Below are positions 1 through 7,464 of a DNA stretch of 64,000 nucleotides, in pieces. Where the stretch lies: contig NZ_JAMXOE010000018.1 in NCBI RefSeq assembly GCF_024055575.1, forward strand, positions 1-64,000. Reading direction: 5' to 3'. Source of the stretch: Mucilaginibacter flavidus (GTDB lineage: Bacteria; Bacteroidota; Bacteroidia; Sphingobacteriales; Sphingobacteriaceae). The position numbers and the translations under genes are program-made. Within the stretch, counting starts at the first letter, position 1. Each line of letters starts with the position of its first letter. The notes beneath the pieces were generated by a model. The model saw only the letters and a list, made by a program, of their open reading frames with translations, searched no databases and was not told the origin of the DNA.

Positions 1-281
1 TAATAATGCGAGTAGCTGCGCGGCTTCCATGCAACAAAAGAACCGGCTATTTATCTTAAAAACACATCGAAATTATCCACTTATGGGGATAATCGATTTC
101 TTCCGAACACCCATGGTCTTGTCACCAACAAGAATGGGTATGCAGTCATATTACCTGAACGATCGACCCGCCGGCATTGTCGTCCAATAAAAGTCATCCT
201 GTTGTTGGTGACAACACCAACAACGGCGAAAACGGCGAAGCAGACCGTGCGGGGACGGGACTCATTATTACTAAACCGTGA
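1..281. other. Non-coding stretch with competing hairpins
   Basis: No credible gene is seen. A 10-bp hairpin (arms GTTGTTGGTG at 201-210 and CACCAACAAC at 215-224, loop ACAA) lies about 110 nt before the next start codon. Bases 121-131 (GTCACCAACAA) are complementary to 202-212, so they could pair with the left arm and block that hairpin. This could be attenuator-like or just repeat debris. No T-run follows the hairpin. Confidence 0.35.
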
Positions 282-312
282 CCTGTGAGAAACCTACGTA
301 TGATTACATTTG
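282..312 (+). promoter_or_regulatory. Predicted Bacteroidota promoter for the LLM oxidoreductase
   Basis: A full match to the -7 consensus TAnnTTTG (TACATTTG) lies at 305-312, with a weak -33 (CCTG at 282-285) 19 nt upstream. The start codon at 335 would leave a short leader of roughly 15-20 nt. Confidence 0.45.
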
Positions 313-334
313 CTGCTAAATAATTCAGCTAAAA

Positions 335-1357
335 ATGAAGAAAATAGGATTTTTATCATTCGGGCATTGGGCCGACCATCCCAGCTATCAAACCCGTACT
401 GCGGGCGATACTTTGCTGCAATCTATCGACCTGGCTGTTGCTGCTGAAGAAATTGGTTTGGACGGCGCTTATTTCCGGGTGCATCATTTTGCGCGCCAGC
501 TGGCGTCGCCATTTCCTTTGCTTTCGGCTATTGGGGCAAAAACCAGCAAGATAGAGATAGGTACCGGTGTTATAGATATGCGTTATGAAAACCCCCTATA
601 TATGGTGGAAGATGCCGGCGCTGCCGACCTGATATCGGGCGGGCGTTTGCAATTGGGCATCAGCCGCGGGTCGCCGGAGCAGGTGATAGAGGGGTGGCGT
701 TATTTCGGCTATGAACCGGAGGAAGGCAGGGATAGTGCCGATATGGGCCGGCAAAAAGCTTTGCAATTTTTGGATAAATTAAGCGGGGAAGGCTTTGCCG
801 AGCCTAATCCTAACCCAATGTTTCCGAACCCGCCGGGCCTGTTACGGCTGGAGCCGCATTCGGATGGATTGCGGGAACGGATTTGGTGGGGGGCGGCCTC
901 TAACGCAACTGCGGTTTGGGCGGCCGAAAATGGCATGCACCTGCAAAGCTCGACCCTGAAATTTGACGAAAACGGCAAACCTTTCCATGTCCAGCAGGCT
1001 GAACAGATCAGGCTATATAAAGACGCCTGGAAAAAAGCCGGGCACCAGCGCGAACCAAGGGTTTCGGTAAGCCGCTCCATTTTTGCGCTGGTGAATGACC
1101 AGGACCGATATTACTTTGGACAGCAGGGAAAAGCGACCGACAGCTTTGGTTACATCGAAGCTGACCAGCGGGCGGTGTTCGGAAGAGGCTACGCAGCCGA
1201 ACCCGATCAACTTATTAAAGAACTGGCCGAAGACGAAGCGATACAGGAAGCGGACACCCTGCTGCTGACCATCCCGAACACTTTGGGCGTTGATTACAAT
1301 ATCCATGTGCTGTCGGCCATTTTGGAGCATGTTGCTCCGGGGTTGGGTTGGAAGTAG
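335..1357 (+). CDS. LLM-class flavin-dependent oxidoreductase
   Basis: The 340-aa product fits the bacterial-luciferase-like monooxygenase family (PF00296), TIM-barrel enzymes that use reduced FMN or F420 on small organic substrates. The N-terminus (KKIGFLSFGHW) is the first barrel strand; the motifs IEIGTGVIDMRYENP near residue 72 and GISRGSPEQV near residue 108 are typical of the flavin-binding face. Full length, no signal peptide, so cytoplasmic. It stands alone behind its own predicted promoter, and nothing nearby indicates the substrate. The family call is secure; the reaction is unknown. Confidence 0.85.
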   Translation: MKKIGFLSFGHWADHPSYQTRTAGDTLLQSIDLAVAAEEIGLDGAYFRVHHFARQLASPFPLLSAIGAKTSKIEIGTGVIDMRYENPLYMVEDAGAADLISGGRLQLGISRGSPEQVIEGWRYFGYEPEEGRDSADMGRQKALQFLDKLSGEGFAEPNPNPMFPNPPGLLRLEPHSDGLRERIWWGAASNATAVWAAENGMHLQSSTLKFDENGKPFHVQQAEQIRLYKDAWKKAGHQREPRVSVSRSIFALVNDQDRYYFGQQGKATDSFGYIEADQRAVFGRGYAAEPDQLIKELAEDEAIQEADTLLLTIPNTLGVDYNIHVLSAILEHVAPGLGWK

Positions 1358-1386
1358 ATTATGTTGTATGACGCTGAGGTAGGGGG

Positions 1387-1528
1387 GAGGCAGCGTCTCC
1401 GGGCATAGCCGTTGGTAGTTTGGAAACTAACAGCGGATTATCTCAAAGAGGATCCTGCGTTGCGGTTTACAGAATTTTTTGGCATGGGATAAATTTCTAT
1501 CGCATACCTGGCAGGCGGCGCAGGATCC
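1387..1528. repeat. Degenerate double-hairpin repeat plus inverted repeat
   Basis: Bases 1387-1435 are a diverged relative of the 49-bp repeat at 3441-3489, in the same orientation: a GGAG..GTCTCC hairpin, then GGCATAGCC, then a degenerate GTAGTTTGGAAACTA hairpin. Just downstream, GGATCCTGCG at 1450-1459 is exactly complementary to CGCAGGATCC at 1519-1528. The block fills the space between the oxidoreductase and the convergent KAP NTPase gene. Confidence 0.6.
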
Positions 1529-1556
1529 CTTTCAGGTGACCCTGCGGGGGCGGAAA

Positions 1557-3152
1557 TTAAATAAACTTGTTCGCCTTAATGTTCTTATAGGCATTATACA
1601 AAAACCAATATGGATTGGGTTTGATTACAGCCGGATTTTGGTTTTGGTCGTTTATCAGTTCCCCTGATAGCGTACAGCGTGAAAAATTGACCCACTTATA
1701 TTCTCTACGAAATTCCTCCCCAATGGTGCAAACAATAAATAGTTCTTGCCCGTGTTCGTTTTTAAATTGAAAGGTATATTGCTTATCCCGCTCGAAATTA
1801 CCCTCCAAAATTTGGTTAGGACTTAATGAGAATGGCAAGGCATAACGTATTAGTACATTCGCCATGTCGTCATATTCACCCCGTTTACCCTCCGTTACAA
1901 TGCCATAATCGCTCGGATATTGTTGAGAAAGCGTTTTAAATGCCCTCTCTAAATCCGCTGGTCTGGAAAAAAAGCGCTCCAAGTTATTTACCAAAACCAA
2001 TAAAGGGTAAAAAACTGCATGCTGTTGTCTGTGTGTATACGTGAAGGTGCTATTTGGAAGAGCGAAGAACTTAAAACGCTGAAAATTCCTAATACGAATT
2101 TCATGAAGGTCGATCAGGCTATTCAACACATAGGCTATTAATCCATAGAAACCGTCATATTTATCGAGACGGTATTGCTGGACAAATGAATTATCCAAGC
2201 TGTTTTCTCCCGGAAAATATCGACGCAGATCGTACCTAGATAGAATAAGAGGTTTTAATGATTCCTTTAGATATTGCGTTATATCAAACTTAAATATTTC
2301 AGATGAATAAAATTTATCAATATAGCCGTTAAACTCCACACTTATACCGTATCGGTGACTGAACATTTGCTGGATATTATTGACATCACAAACAAAGACG
2401 ATCTTATCAAAACCAAATTTATTGGACTCGGTGACCTCATCGTAATGGGCGGAGAATACATTAAAGAGCCGAAAAACGTGTTCTGGGTCTAGTCTGTCAA
2501 GGTCGTCTATTAGCAGCACGGTACTGACTTTCCTTTCTTTGTCTTTACCAATTTTGGCGGTTTTTACCCGCCCCAGCATATTAATGATTAGTTCGGTAAT
2601 GCCGTCGGACTCATGGACATGCCCGGTTTTATTTTTAAATGATTGGATATATTGGTTTAACTGGTCCAATTCCGTTTTGTTCATTTTGCCTTTAAACTCT
2701 GAAAATTCTCCAATCGCATTTGTAATCCCATCGATAGTTTCTTTTTCAGGAATTGGTGCGCCGGTAAGAGCGCCTGCCGCTTTCAATATAAGTTTAAGCG
2801 GCATGTCTATTTTCATTCGATGCAACAAAAACATCTGACTTATTAGTAGCCAAGAATATTGCTCCTGCTCAAGTTGGATATCTTCGGGATATTTACTTAA
2901 CAATTCGTATAGTAAATCATATTTGATCAGTTCAAAAACATCCTGATTCTGAGCAATGGAGTAATTTACTGGGAATAATTTCAACACAATAAAATCGTCG
3001 TTAAGATTAAAATAGTTTTTCAGGAAGGTTGATTTACCAGCACCAAACGGCGCGGAAAATAAAATACGTTCGTTAAAATCGTCCCTAATATGTTCGTCAA
3101 AACTTTCATCTAAACTTTTGGTGGTAACAATGGGTATTTTTGCTATTGGCAT
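1557..3152 (-). CDS. KAP-family P-loop NTPase
   Basis: The 531-aa product belongs to the KAP P-loop NTPase group (PF07693). The Walker A motif APFGAGKS is at residues 34-41 and the Walker B region IDDLDRLDPEHVF begins at residue 215; the doubled Asp and the following LDP are typical of KAP proteins. There is no signal peptide, and I see none of the membrane helices many KAP proteins carry inside the NTPase domain. Some members, such as the F-plasmid phage-exclusion protein PifA, act against phages, but most are uncharacterised. The gene is monocistronic and convergent with the upstream gene, in a repeat-rich stretch beside an AAA/RloB module. A defence role is only an inference. Confidence 0.8.
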   Translation of the reverse strand: MPIAKIPIVTTKSLDESFDEHIRDDFNERILFSAPFGAGKSTFLKNYFNLNDDFIVLKLFPVNYSIAQNQDVFELIKYDLLYELLSKYPEDIQLEQEQYSWLLISQMFLLHRMKIDMPLKLILKAAGALTGAPIPEKETIDGITNAIGEFSEFKGKMNKTELDQLNQYIQSFKNKTGHVHESDGITELIINMLGRVKTAKIGKDKERKVSTVLLIDDLDRLDPEHVFRLFNVFSAHYDEVTESNKFGFDKIVFVCDVNNIQQMFSHRYGISVEFNGYIDKFYSSEIFKFDITQYLKESLKPLILSRYDLRRYFPGENSLDNSFVQQYRLDKYDGFYGLIAYVLNSLIDLHEIRIRNFQRFKFFALPNSTFTYTHRQQHAVFYPLLVLVNNLERFFSRPADLERAFKTLSQQYPSDYGIVTEGKRGEYDDMANVLIRYALPFSLSPNQILEGNFERDKQYTFQFKNEHGQELFIVCTIGEEFRREYKWVNFSRCTLSGELINDQNQNPAVIKPNPYWFLYNAYKNIKANKFI

Positions 3153-3319
3153 AAGATTTAAAGGTTTATAATATTATTGGACTTCAAATGTATAGATTTT
3201 AATATCAACTATTTAAATGCGTACCATTCTAATCTGGCTTGGGTATCTGGGACGGGCAGAAAGTAGGCCACTATTGCCACGGTGGTAGAATCCAGAGGGT
3301 ATAAAGAATTATTATTCTA

Positions 3320-3354
3320 AACAACACAGGCTCCAATATGGAGCCTGTGTTGTT
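3320..3354. terminator. Strong hairpin, 15-bp perfect stem
   Basis: Arms AACAACACAGGCTCC (3320-3334) and GGAGCCTGTGTTGTT (3340-3354) pair perfectly around a 5-nt loop. It lies upstream of the KAP gene and not at the 3' end of any gene I recognise, so it may be the terminator of a lost gene. Short open stretches in 3190-3300 gave no recognisable product. Confidence 0.6.
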
Positions 3355-3440
3355 ACTTGGAACCTTTATTGGTTTCCTTAACTGTAGTCTTTGGATGACT
3401 TTTAGCATATTTTTTAGTTCCATAATGACGTGAAACAGCT

Positions 3441-3489
3441 GAGAGACAAGTCTCCAGGCATAGTCGTCCGTAGTTTGGAAACTACGGAC
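3441..3489 (+). repeat. 49-bp double-hairpin repeat, left copy
   Basis: A small hairpin around GAGAC/GTCTCC (3441-3455) is followed by AGGCATAGTC and a second hairpin with arms GTCCGTAGTTT and AAACTACGGAC (3466-3489). Bases 3448-3489 are identical over 42 bp to the reverse complement of 5729-5770, on the far side of the AAA/RloB genes. It looks like a REP- or MITE-type element. I found no target-site duplication next to either copy. Confidence 0.8.
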
Positions 3490-3570
3490 AGCGGACAGTT
3501 ATGATGTTTTTTTACATTTTTCAAACGAGATTTTCTCTTAAGCATACTATATTTGTGACTCGATGTTTGT

Positions 3571-3603
3571 AATTGTGATAAAATGTATAATTTTATCACA
3601 ATT
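3571..3603. promoter_or_regulatory. Operator-like 14-bp inverted repeat upstream of the AAA/RloB operon
   Basis: Arms AATTGTGATAAAAT (3571-3584) and ATTTTATCACAATT (3590-3603) are perfect complements around GTATA. The repeat ends 23 nt before the ATG at 3627, just upstream of a -7-like box, where a repressor or activator could control transcription. Each arm contains TGTGA/TCACA, reminiscent of Crp-family half-sites, but the spacing is wider than in a classical Crp site. Confidence 0.55.
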
Positions 3604-3612
3604 ATTTCTCTT

Positions 3613-3622
3613 TAAACCTTTG
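3613..3622 (+). promoter_or_regulatory. -7-like element close to the AAA gene start
   Basis: TAAACCTTTG at 3613-3622 resembles the Bacteroidota -7 element and ends only 4 nt before the ATG. If it is the real promoter, the mRNA would be leaderless or nearly so. The start codon itself looks right because LIRFIVSNFLSF is the usual first strand of this ATPase family. Confidence 0.35.
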
Positions 3623-3626
3623 CGCT

Positions 3627-4967
3627 ATGTTAATTCGTTTCATCGTATCAAATTTCCTGTCCTTCGATACAGAACAGGAATTTAAAATGATAGCCGGGAA
3701 TCTCAAAACTCATAAAGAGCATGTCTATCATTTGCCCAAAATTAATGTTTTGAAAGCCGCAGCGATTTACGGGGCTAACGGCGCTGGTAAATCGAATATG
3801 GTCAGGGCCATTGAATATTTTTCAAACCTAATCGAAAGCGGAAGTATGACGCGTTCGATCAATGATAAAAAGTTCAAACTCAATCCAAAGAATAAAAATT
3901 TGCCTGTCACATTCGAAGTGGAATTTTTCCGTGATAAAAAAACCTATTCATACGGACTGGCCCTTAATAACATGACCATTGAGGAAGAATGGCTGGTGGA
4001 GACAGATGTAGAAAAAGAAGATAAGCTTATCTTTGAGCGTAAACTGACCAAACATTCAAAAACCACGATTAAAGTCGCTGATAAGTATCAGAAAACTCAA
4101 AAGGATAAATACCTGTTTGAGCTGATGGAAGAAAGCCTGCTAAAACATCATGAATTGTTGATCAGTAAATCTGACAATTTAAAGATCAAAGAGATCAAGG
4201 TACTGAAAGAATGGAACGGTAATTTATCTATTATTTTCCCGGGCAGTAAATTCATGCACCTGGTTCATCGCCTGGCTACTTCTAAAAGTTTTAAAGCCTT
4301 TTCAAATGATCTGCTTCAGACTTTTGATACTGGTGTGAGGGAATTGGACACAGAAGAGATCGATTTTGAAAAATTCATATCACCTATGGAGGATGATGAC
4401 AAAGAAGAACTGATGGAAAGCTTACAGGACGGAAAGTCAGTGGCACTGATTCAATCTTCAGTCGGTCCAGTACTCGTGTCACCGGAAAATGATAAGTTCA
4501 TTGCCCGGAAAGTAGTTTCGCGCCACGACAGTCCTGATGGTAAATCAGTGAATTTCGATCTCGAAGAAGAATCTGACGGTACACAACGCCTGTTGGATTT
4601 CATCCCGGCATTCAGCAGCATACTTAATAGTCAGGCCGTAATCATCGTGGACGAGATCGATCAAAGCCTGCACCCAGTATTGCTTAAAGCTTTGATAACG
4701 AAGATTATGAAAGATACGAAAACTCAGGGTCAATTTATTTTCACGACCCATGAATCCAATTTGCTCGATCTTGAGATATTTCGCCAGGATGAGATATGGT
4801 TTATTGAAAAAGACAAGAAAACTGGCAGTTCAAACGCATATTCGTTGCTTGTATTTAAACCACGATATGACCTTAATATCCAGAAAGGCTATCTAAAGGG
4901 ACGGTTTGGAGCGATTCCTTTCCTCGCCAATTTGCGGGATCTGAACTGGAAGGAGGTTTATGCGTAA
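3627..4967 (+). CDS. AAA family ATPase (RloA/AbiLi-like), first gene of a putative defence pair
   Basis: The 446-aa ATPase has the ABC/SMC-like layout of the AAA_15/AAA_21 group. Walker A GANGAGKSN is at 49-57, an SDGTQR signature at about 316-321, Walker B AVIIVDEID at 337-345, and the switch histidine lies in TTHESN near 375. The middle region, about 90-300, is the family-specific insertion. It overlaps the following RloB gene by 8 nt, so the two are translationally coupled. ATPase plus RloB pairs occur in abortive-infection systems of the AbiL type, where the ATPase is thought to act as sensor or regulator. That role here is inferred from gene pairing. The operator-like repeat at 3571-3603 suggests regulated expression. 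Confidence 0.85.
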   Translation: MLIRFIVSNFLSFDTEQEFKMIAGNLKTHKEHVYHLPKINVLKAAAIYGANGAGKSNMVRAIEYFSNLIESGSMTRSINDKKFKLNPKNKNLPVTFEVEFFRDKKTYSYGLALNNMTIEEEWLVETDVEKEDKLIFERKLTKHSKTTIKVADKYQKTQKDKYLFELMEESLLKHHELLISKSDNLKIKEIKVLKEWNGNLSIIFPGSKFMHLVHRLATSKSFKAFSNDLLQTFDTGVRELDTEEIDFEKFISPMEDDDKEELMESLQDGKSVALIQSSVGPVLVSPENDKFIARKVVSRHDSPDGKSVNFDLEEESDGTQRLLDFIPAFSSILNSQAVIIVDEIDQSLHPVLLKALITKIMKDTKTQGQFIFTTHESNLLDLEIFRQDEIWFIEKDKKTGSSNAYSLLVFKPRYDLNIQKGYLKGRFGAIPFLANLRDLNWKEVYA

Positions 4968-5706
4968 AAAAAGAGGATACGATCGCGAGGTACCTGAAGA
5001 ACTAGTACGCGATTATAAACTTTTTGCAATTGCCTGTGAAGGCGGAAAACGTGAGCCCCAGTATTTTGGTGTGTTTCGGTATTTATCTCCAAGGCTGGCA
5101 GTCGATGTTATCGAGGACGTTGTTACAGATGAAGAAATGGCTGTGTTGTATACCCATAAATCAGCTCCGCGTTGGGTGCTTGACCGTGCGATGCGCTATA
5201 TCGAAAAAGAAGGGCTGGCTCCTGAAGACGAACTTTGGTTTGTGCTTGATAAAGACCGTTGGTCTGACGAGCAACTCCGGGGGATTCAGGAATATTGCGA
5301 ACAACAACCTAACTGGCATGTTGCGATCAGTAACCCGTGTTTCGAAGTTTGGCTATATTTCCATATGAAAGCAGATATCGCAGCATCGGCATCCGTTAGC
5401 TGCAATGACTTCAAACATGAGATCTCCACTTTTGATAAAGGCGGGTATCATGCACTGAAGTACGTGCCACTCCTTAAGGAGGCTATCAAAAATGCGGAAA
5501 ATGCAGATACACATCCTGGACACTTTATGCCTGGATTCAAAGAAACCAAAATGTATGAACTGGCTAAAAGTGTGATGTCATTTGTTGGAGAAAATGACTT
5601 TGACGATTTTCTTAACCTGAAGTTGCCTAAACTCATAGCTGTTGAGGATGCAAGGATACGGGCATCTGAACGCGCTAAAGCCTACTTAGCGAAAAGGAAT
5701 AAATGA
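4960..5706 (+). CDS. RloB-like protein, putative effector of the AAA/RloB pair
   Basis: The 248-aa product matches the RloB family (PF13707), which I take to be a TOPRIM-like nuclease fold. Typical features are the N-terminal FAIACEGGKREPQYF with the conserved acidic residue near 28, the DELWFVLDKDRW segment near residue 92 carrying the acidic DxD pattern, and the SNPCFEVWLYFH motif near 130. The gene overlaps the ATPase gene by 8 nt. Its start has an unusually good Shine-Dalgarno sequence for this phylum (AAGGAGG at 4950-4956), which fits coupled translation. No signal peptide. In AbiL-like systems the RloB partner is presumed to be the toxic component; no direct evidence for that here. Confidence 0.83.
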   Translation: MRKKRGYDREVPEELVRDYKLFAIACEGGKREPQYFGVFRYLSPRLAVDVIEDVVTDEEMAVLYTHKSAPRWVLDRAMRYIEKEGLAPEDELWFVLDKDRWSDEQLRGIQEYCEQQPNWHVAISNPCFEVWLYFHMKADIAASASVSCNDFKHEISTFDKGGYHALKYVPLLKEAIKNAENADTHPGHFMPGFKETKMYELAKSVMSFVGENDFDDFLNLKLPKLIAVEDARIRASERAKAYLAKRNK

Positions 5707-5728
5707 GCAGGCAAAAAATAGCCTAGCT

Positions 5729-5777
5729 GTCCGTAGTTTCCAAACTACGGACGACTATGCCTGGAGACTTTGTCTCC
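5729..5777 (-). repeat. 49-bp double-hairpin repeat, right copy (inverted)
   Basis: The strong hairpin (arms GTCCGTAGTTT and AAACTACGGAC, 5729-5752) comes first and the GGAGAC-TTT-GTCTCC hairpin (5763-5777) second, the reverse of the copy at 3441-3489. It starts 22 nt after the RloB stop codon, so it can also act as the operon's terminator. The two copies enclose only the AAA and RloB genes. Confidence 0.8.
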
Positions 5778-5903
5778 CTTCTGGGAATACAGCCATGGCC
5801 AAAAGAGGTGGAGTTCTCGTGCCCACGCGTTTAGGTAACACCCACACTGCGCCGCAATCGTTTTTTTTTCGCCACAAGCCTACGCTGCCGCAAGTGATTT
5901 TAA

Positions 5904-6106
5904 CGCTACCGCCCCGATTCATCGGGGTGGTCCGCTGATAGGTAGCCAGCGTTCTCAACAACATTTAGGTAGCCCGCTTTGATTGTAAAGCGGGCTGTTT
6001 TGTAATACAAAAGTTTGTACTTTTAAGATTAATTTGAAGGGATAGTTTGTTACCTGTCGCTTAGTTACCTGCCAGCGGGCCACCCCGATGAATCGGGGCG
6101 GCAGCG
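5904..6106 (+). repeat. 203-bp element, copy 1, with 43-bp inverted arms
   Basis: Left arm 5904-5946 and right arm 6064-6106 are near-complementary over 43 bp. Each arm contains a 16-nt palindromic cassette: CCCCGATTCATCGGGG at 5912-5927 and its complement at 6083-6098. The centre holds a 10-bp hairpin (AGCCCGCTTT / AAAGCGGGCT, 5971-5996) followed by GTTTTG, which could end transcription. A second 203-bp copy in the same orientation lies at 7052-7254. Similarity also extends about 20 bp upstream of the left arm (GCCGCAAGTGATTTTA). Confidence 0.8.
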
Positions 6107-6238
6107 GAAAAGGAAAAACGCTTGCGGGAGCAGTGCCCCGCGTATTGGTAGCCCGCTTGCTACATAGCCGTATGCTCCCGCCTTCCTCATCTAGTTTTTT
6201 ATTTAAACCCTTTAATAGCCAGGGTTCAATAAAAATTT
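6107..6238. other. Non-coding, palindromic
   Basis: Between the 203-bp element and the next gene, GCGGGAGCA (6124-6132) pairs with TGCTCCCGC (6173-6181). Inside it a smaller hairpin has arms GTAGC and GCTAC (near 6148-6163). AACCCT (near 6206) and AGGGTT (6221-6226) could form another short stem. No ORF is supported. Confidence 0.5.
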
Positions 6239-6246
6239 TAAATTTG
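6239..6246 (+). promoter_or_regulatory. -7 element upstream of the 225-aa membrane protein
   Basis: TAAATTTG at 6239-6246 is a full match to TAnnTTTG and lies 19 nt before the ATG at 6265. No clear TTTG is present at the -33 position. Confidence 0.35.
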
Positions 6247-6264
6247 AGAAAACGATATTGAAAT

Positions 6265-6942
6265 ATGTCCGAAGCCCTTATCCAGTATTTGCCGCAAATT
6301 GTAATGGCAGTATTTTACATTGCCTTTGCAGCAATTATTCACATGCTTTCGTTCAAGTTTATCAGGAAAGCAGCGCCCAATATTTTACTACCGATTAACG
6401 AGGCAGATGAGATACAGGAAACACTGCTGAATGATGGTGTTGTTGCAAATGAAAAAATCGGTATCATTATTAAACAGTACAAAATTGCGCACAAATTAAA
6501 AACCTATTACCGCAGCCTGGCAGTTTCGTACTATCAAAATTATTATGTTTTTACCATTTGCTCCATTGTTTACACCGGGTTACTGGCGGTAGCTTTGTTC
6601 GTTTTGGCGATATCGGGGTGGAAGGATTCATCGGAAAACATAAAAACGGTGGTGCTTTTAACTACGCTGTTTGCCTCGTACTATTATTTTTTGCCGAATG
6701 TGCTCAATAACCGTTTAAACCTGCAAAAGAATATGGACGGCGTAAAAATCTATCAACGTATCCAGTTCGACATCCTTAGTTTTCTCAATATGGCAGCAAC
6801 AACTTCAGCGGAGGAAACAGATAAGTTCATTACCAATATCTACAATTCCTTTAAAGATAATTACGATTACAACATAACGTTCGACACCACGCTACTGGAT
6901 AAAAACCCGCTGGACAATTTCAAGGGTATCAAAACCAAATAA
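6265..6942 (+). CDS. Unrecognised membrane protein, 225 aa
   Basis: I do not recognise the family. The sequence predicts an N-terminal membrane helix (about residues 7-28), a soluble stretch of roughly 60 residues rich in charged and Tyr residues, two further helices (about 93-116 and 123-145), and a soluble C-terminal tail of about 80 residues. There is no cleavable signal peptide or lipobox. The gene is alone between two direct copies of a 203-bp repeat, both within about 160 bp of the coding sequence, so it may have been carried or duplicated by repeat-mediated recombination. Base composition is close to that of its neighbours. It follows the KAP and AAA/RloB genes, but no functional link is visible. 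Confidence 0.7.
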   Translation: MSEALIQYLPQIVMAVFYIAFAAIIHMLSFKFIRKAAPNILLPINEADEIQETLLNDGVVANEKIGIIIKQYKIAHKLKTYYRSLAVSYYQNYYVFTICSIVYTGLLAVALFVLAISGWKDSSENIKTVVLLTTLFASYYYFLPNVLNNRLNLQKNMDGVKIYQRIQFDILSFLNMAATTSAEETDKFITNIYNSFKDNYDYNITFDTTLLDKNPLDNFKGIKTK

Positions 6943-7051
6943 TATAAGTAGCATTGCTCTAGCAAAAGAGATGCCCTAACATTTGACAATGCTCGCGCAT
7001 CGGCAACGGGGCAGCGCTTTTCTATTGCTACGCGGCCGCAAGTGATTTTAA

Positions 7052-7254
7052 CGCTACCGCAAGCGTCCTCGCTTGTGGTCCGCCGATAGGTAGCCAGAGT
7101 TCTTAACAACATTTAGGTAGCCCGCTTTGATTGTAAAGCGGGCTGTTTTGTAATACCAAAGTTTGTACTTTTAAGATTAATTTGAAGGGATAGTTTGCTC
7201 CCTGTCGCTTAGTTACCTGTCAGCGGGCCACAAGCGAGGACGCTTGCGGCAGCG
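7052..7254 (+). repeat. 203-bp element, copy 2, with a different arm cassette
   Basis: Same length and orientation as 5904-6106. The 117-bp centre (7095-7211) differs from copy 1 at only five positions. In both arms, however, the 16-nt cassette is replaced: CAAGCGTCCTCGCTTG at 7060-7075 and its complement at 7231-7246. The two arms of one copy therefore match each other rather than the other copy. The central hairpin AGCCCGCTTT / AAAGCGGGCT is at 7119-7144. Confidence 0.8.
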
Positions 7255-7464
7255 GAGAAATCGCTTTTAAAATATAAAGGCTATTAGGAGGCTCCGCTGG
7301 AGCCTAAATATCCAGAACATTAATTCTATAAACAGGGGACTCCTCTGGAGTCGGGCCGCAATTATTCACAGCTCCTGCGGAGCTACCTGTTTATAGCCAA
7401 AATGTAAGGTATAAAAAGGCTCCAGCGGAGCCCCCTGTTTAAAAGCGATTTCCCCACGCTGCCG
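7246..7464. repeat. Nested multi-hairpin palindrome
   Basis: An outer stem pairs CGGCAGCG (7247-7254) with CGCTGCCG (7457-7464) and, after a small internal loop, GAAATCGCTTTTAA (7257-7270) with 7439-7452. Within it CTATAAACAGG (7326-7336) pairs with CCTGTTTATAG (7386-7396). Four 15- to 17-nt hairpins share the core CTCC-nnn-GGAG: 7289-7305, 7338-7352, 7370-7384 and 7418-7432. It shares its first bases with the right arm of the 203-bp element. No ORF is supported. Confidence 0.75.

Noticed and set aside
3414-3599. 61-aa minus-strand ORF before the AAA gene
   Set aside because: It lies across the 49-bp repeat and the operator-like inverted repeat, with no recognisable motif.
3441-5777. Classical transposon with target-site duplication around the AAA/RloB genes
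   Set aside because: No transposase is enclosed and no matching direct repeat is visible outside the inverted copies.
5755-7112. Two minus-strand ORFs (5755-5964 and 6867-7112) with similar N-termini
   Set aside because: The shared residues are encoded by the arms of the 203-bp repeats; the rest differs and is not protein-like.
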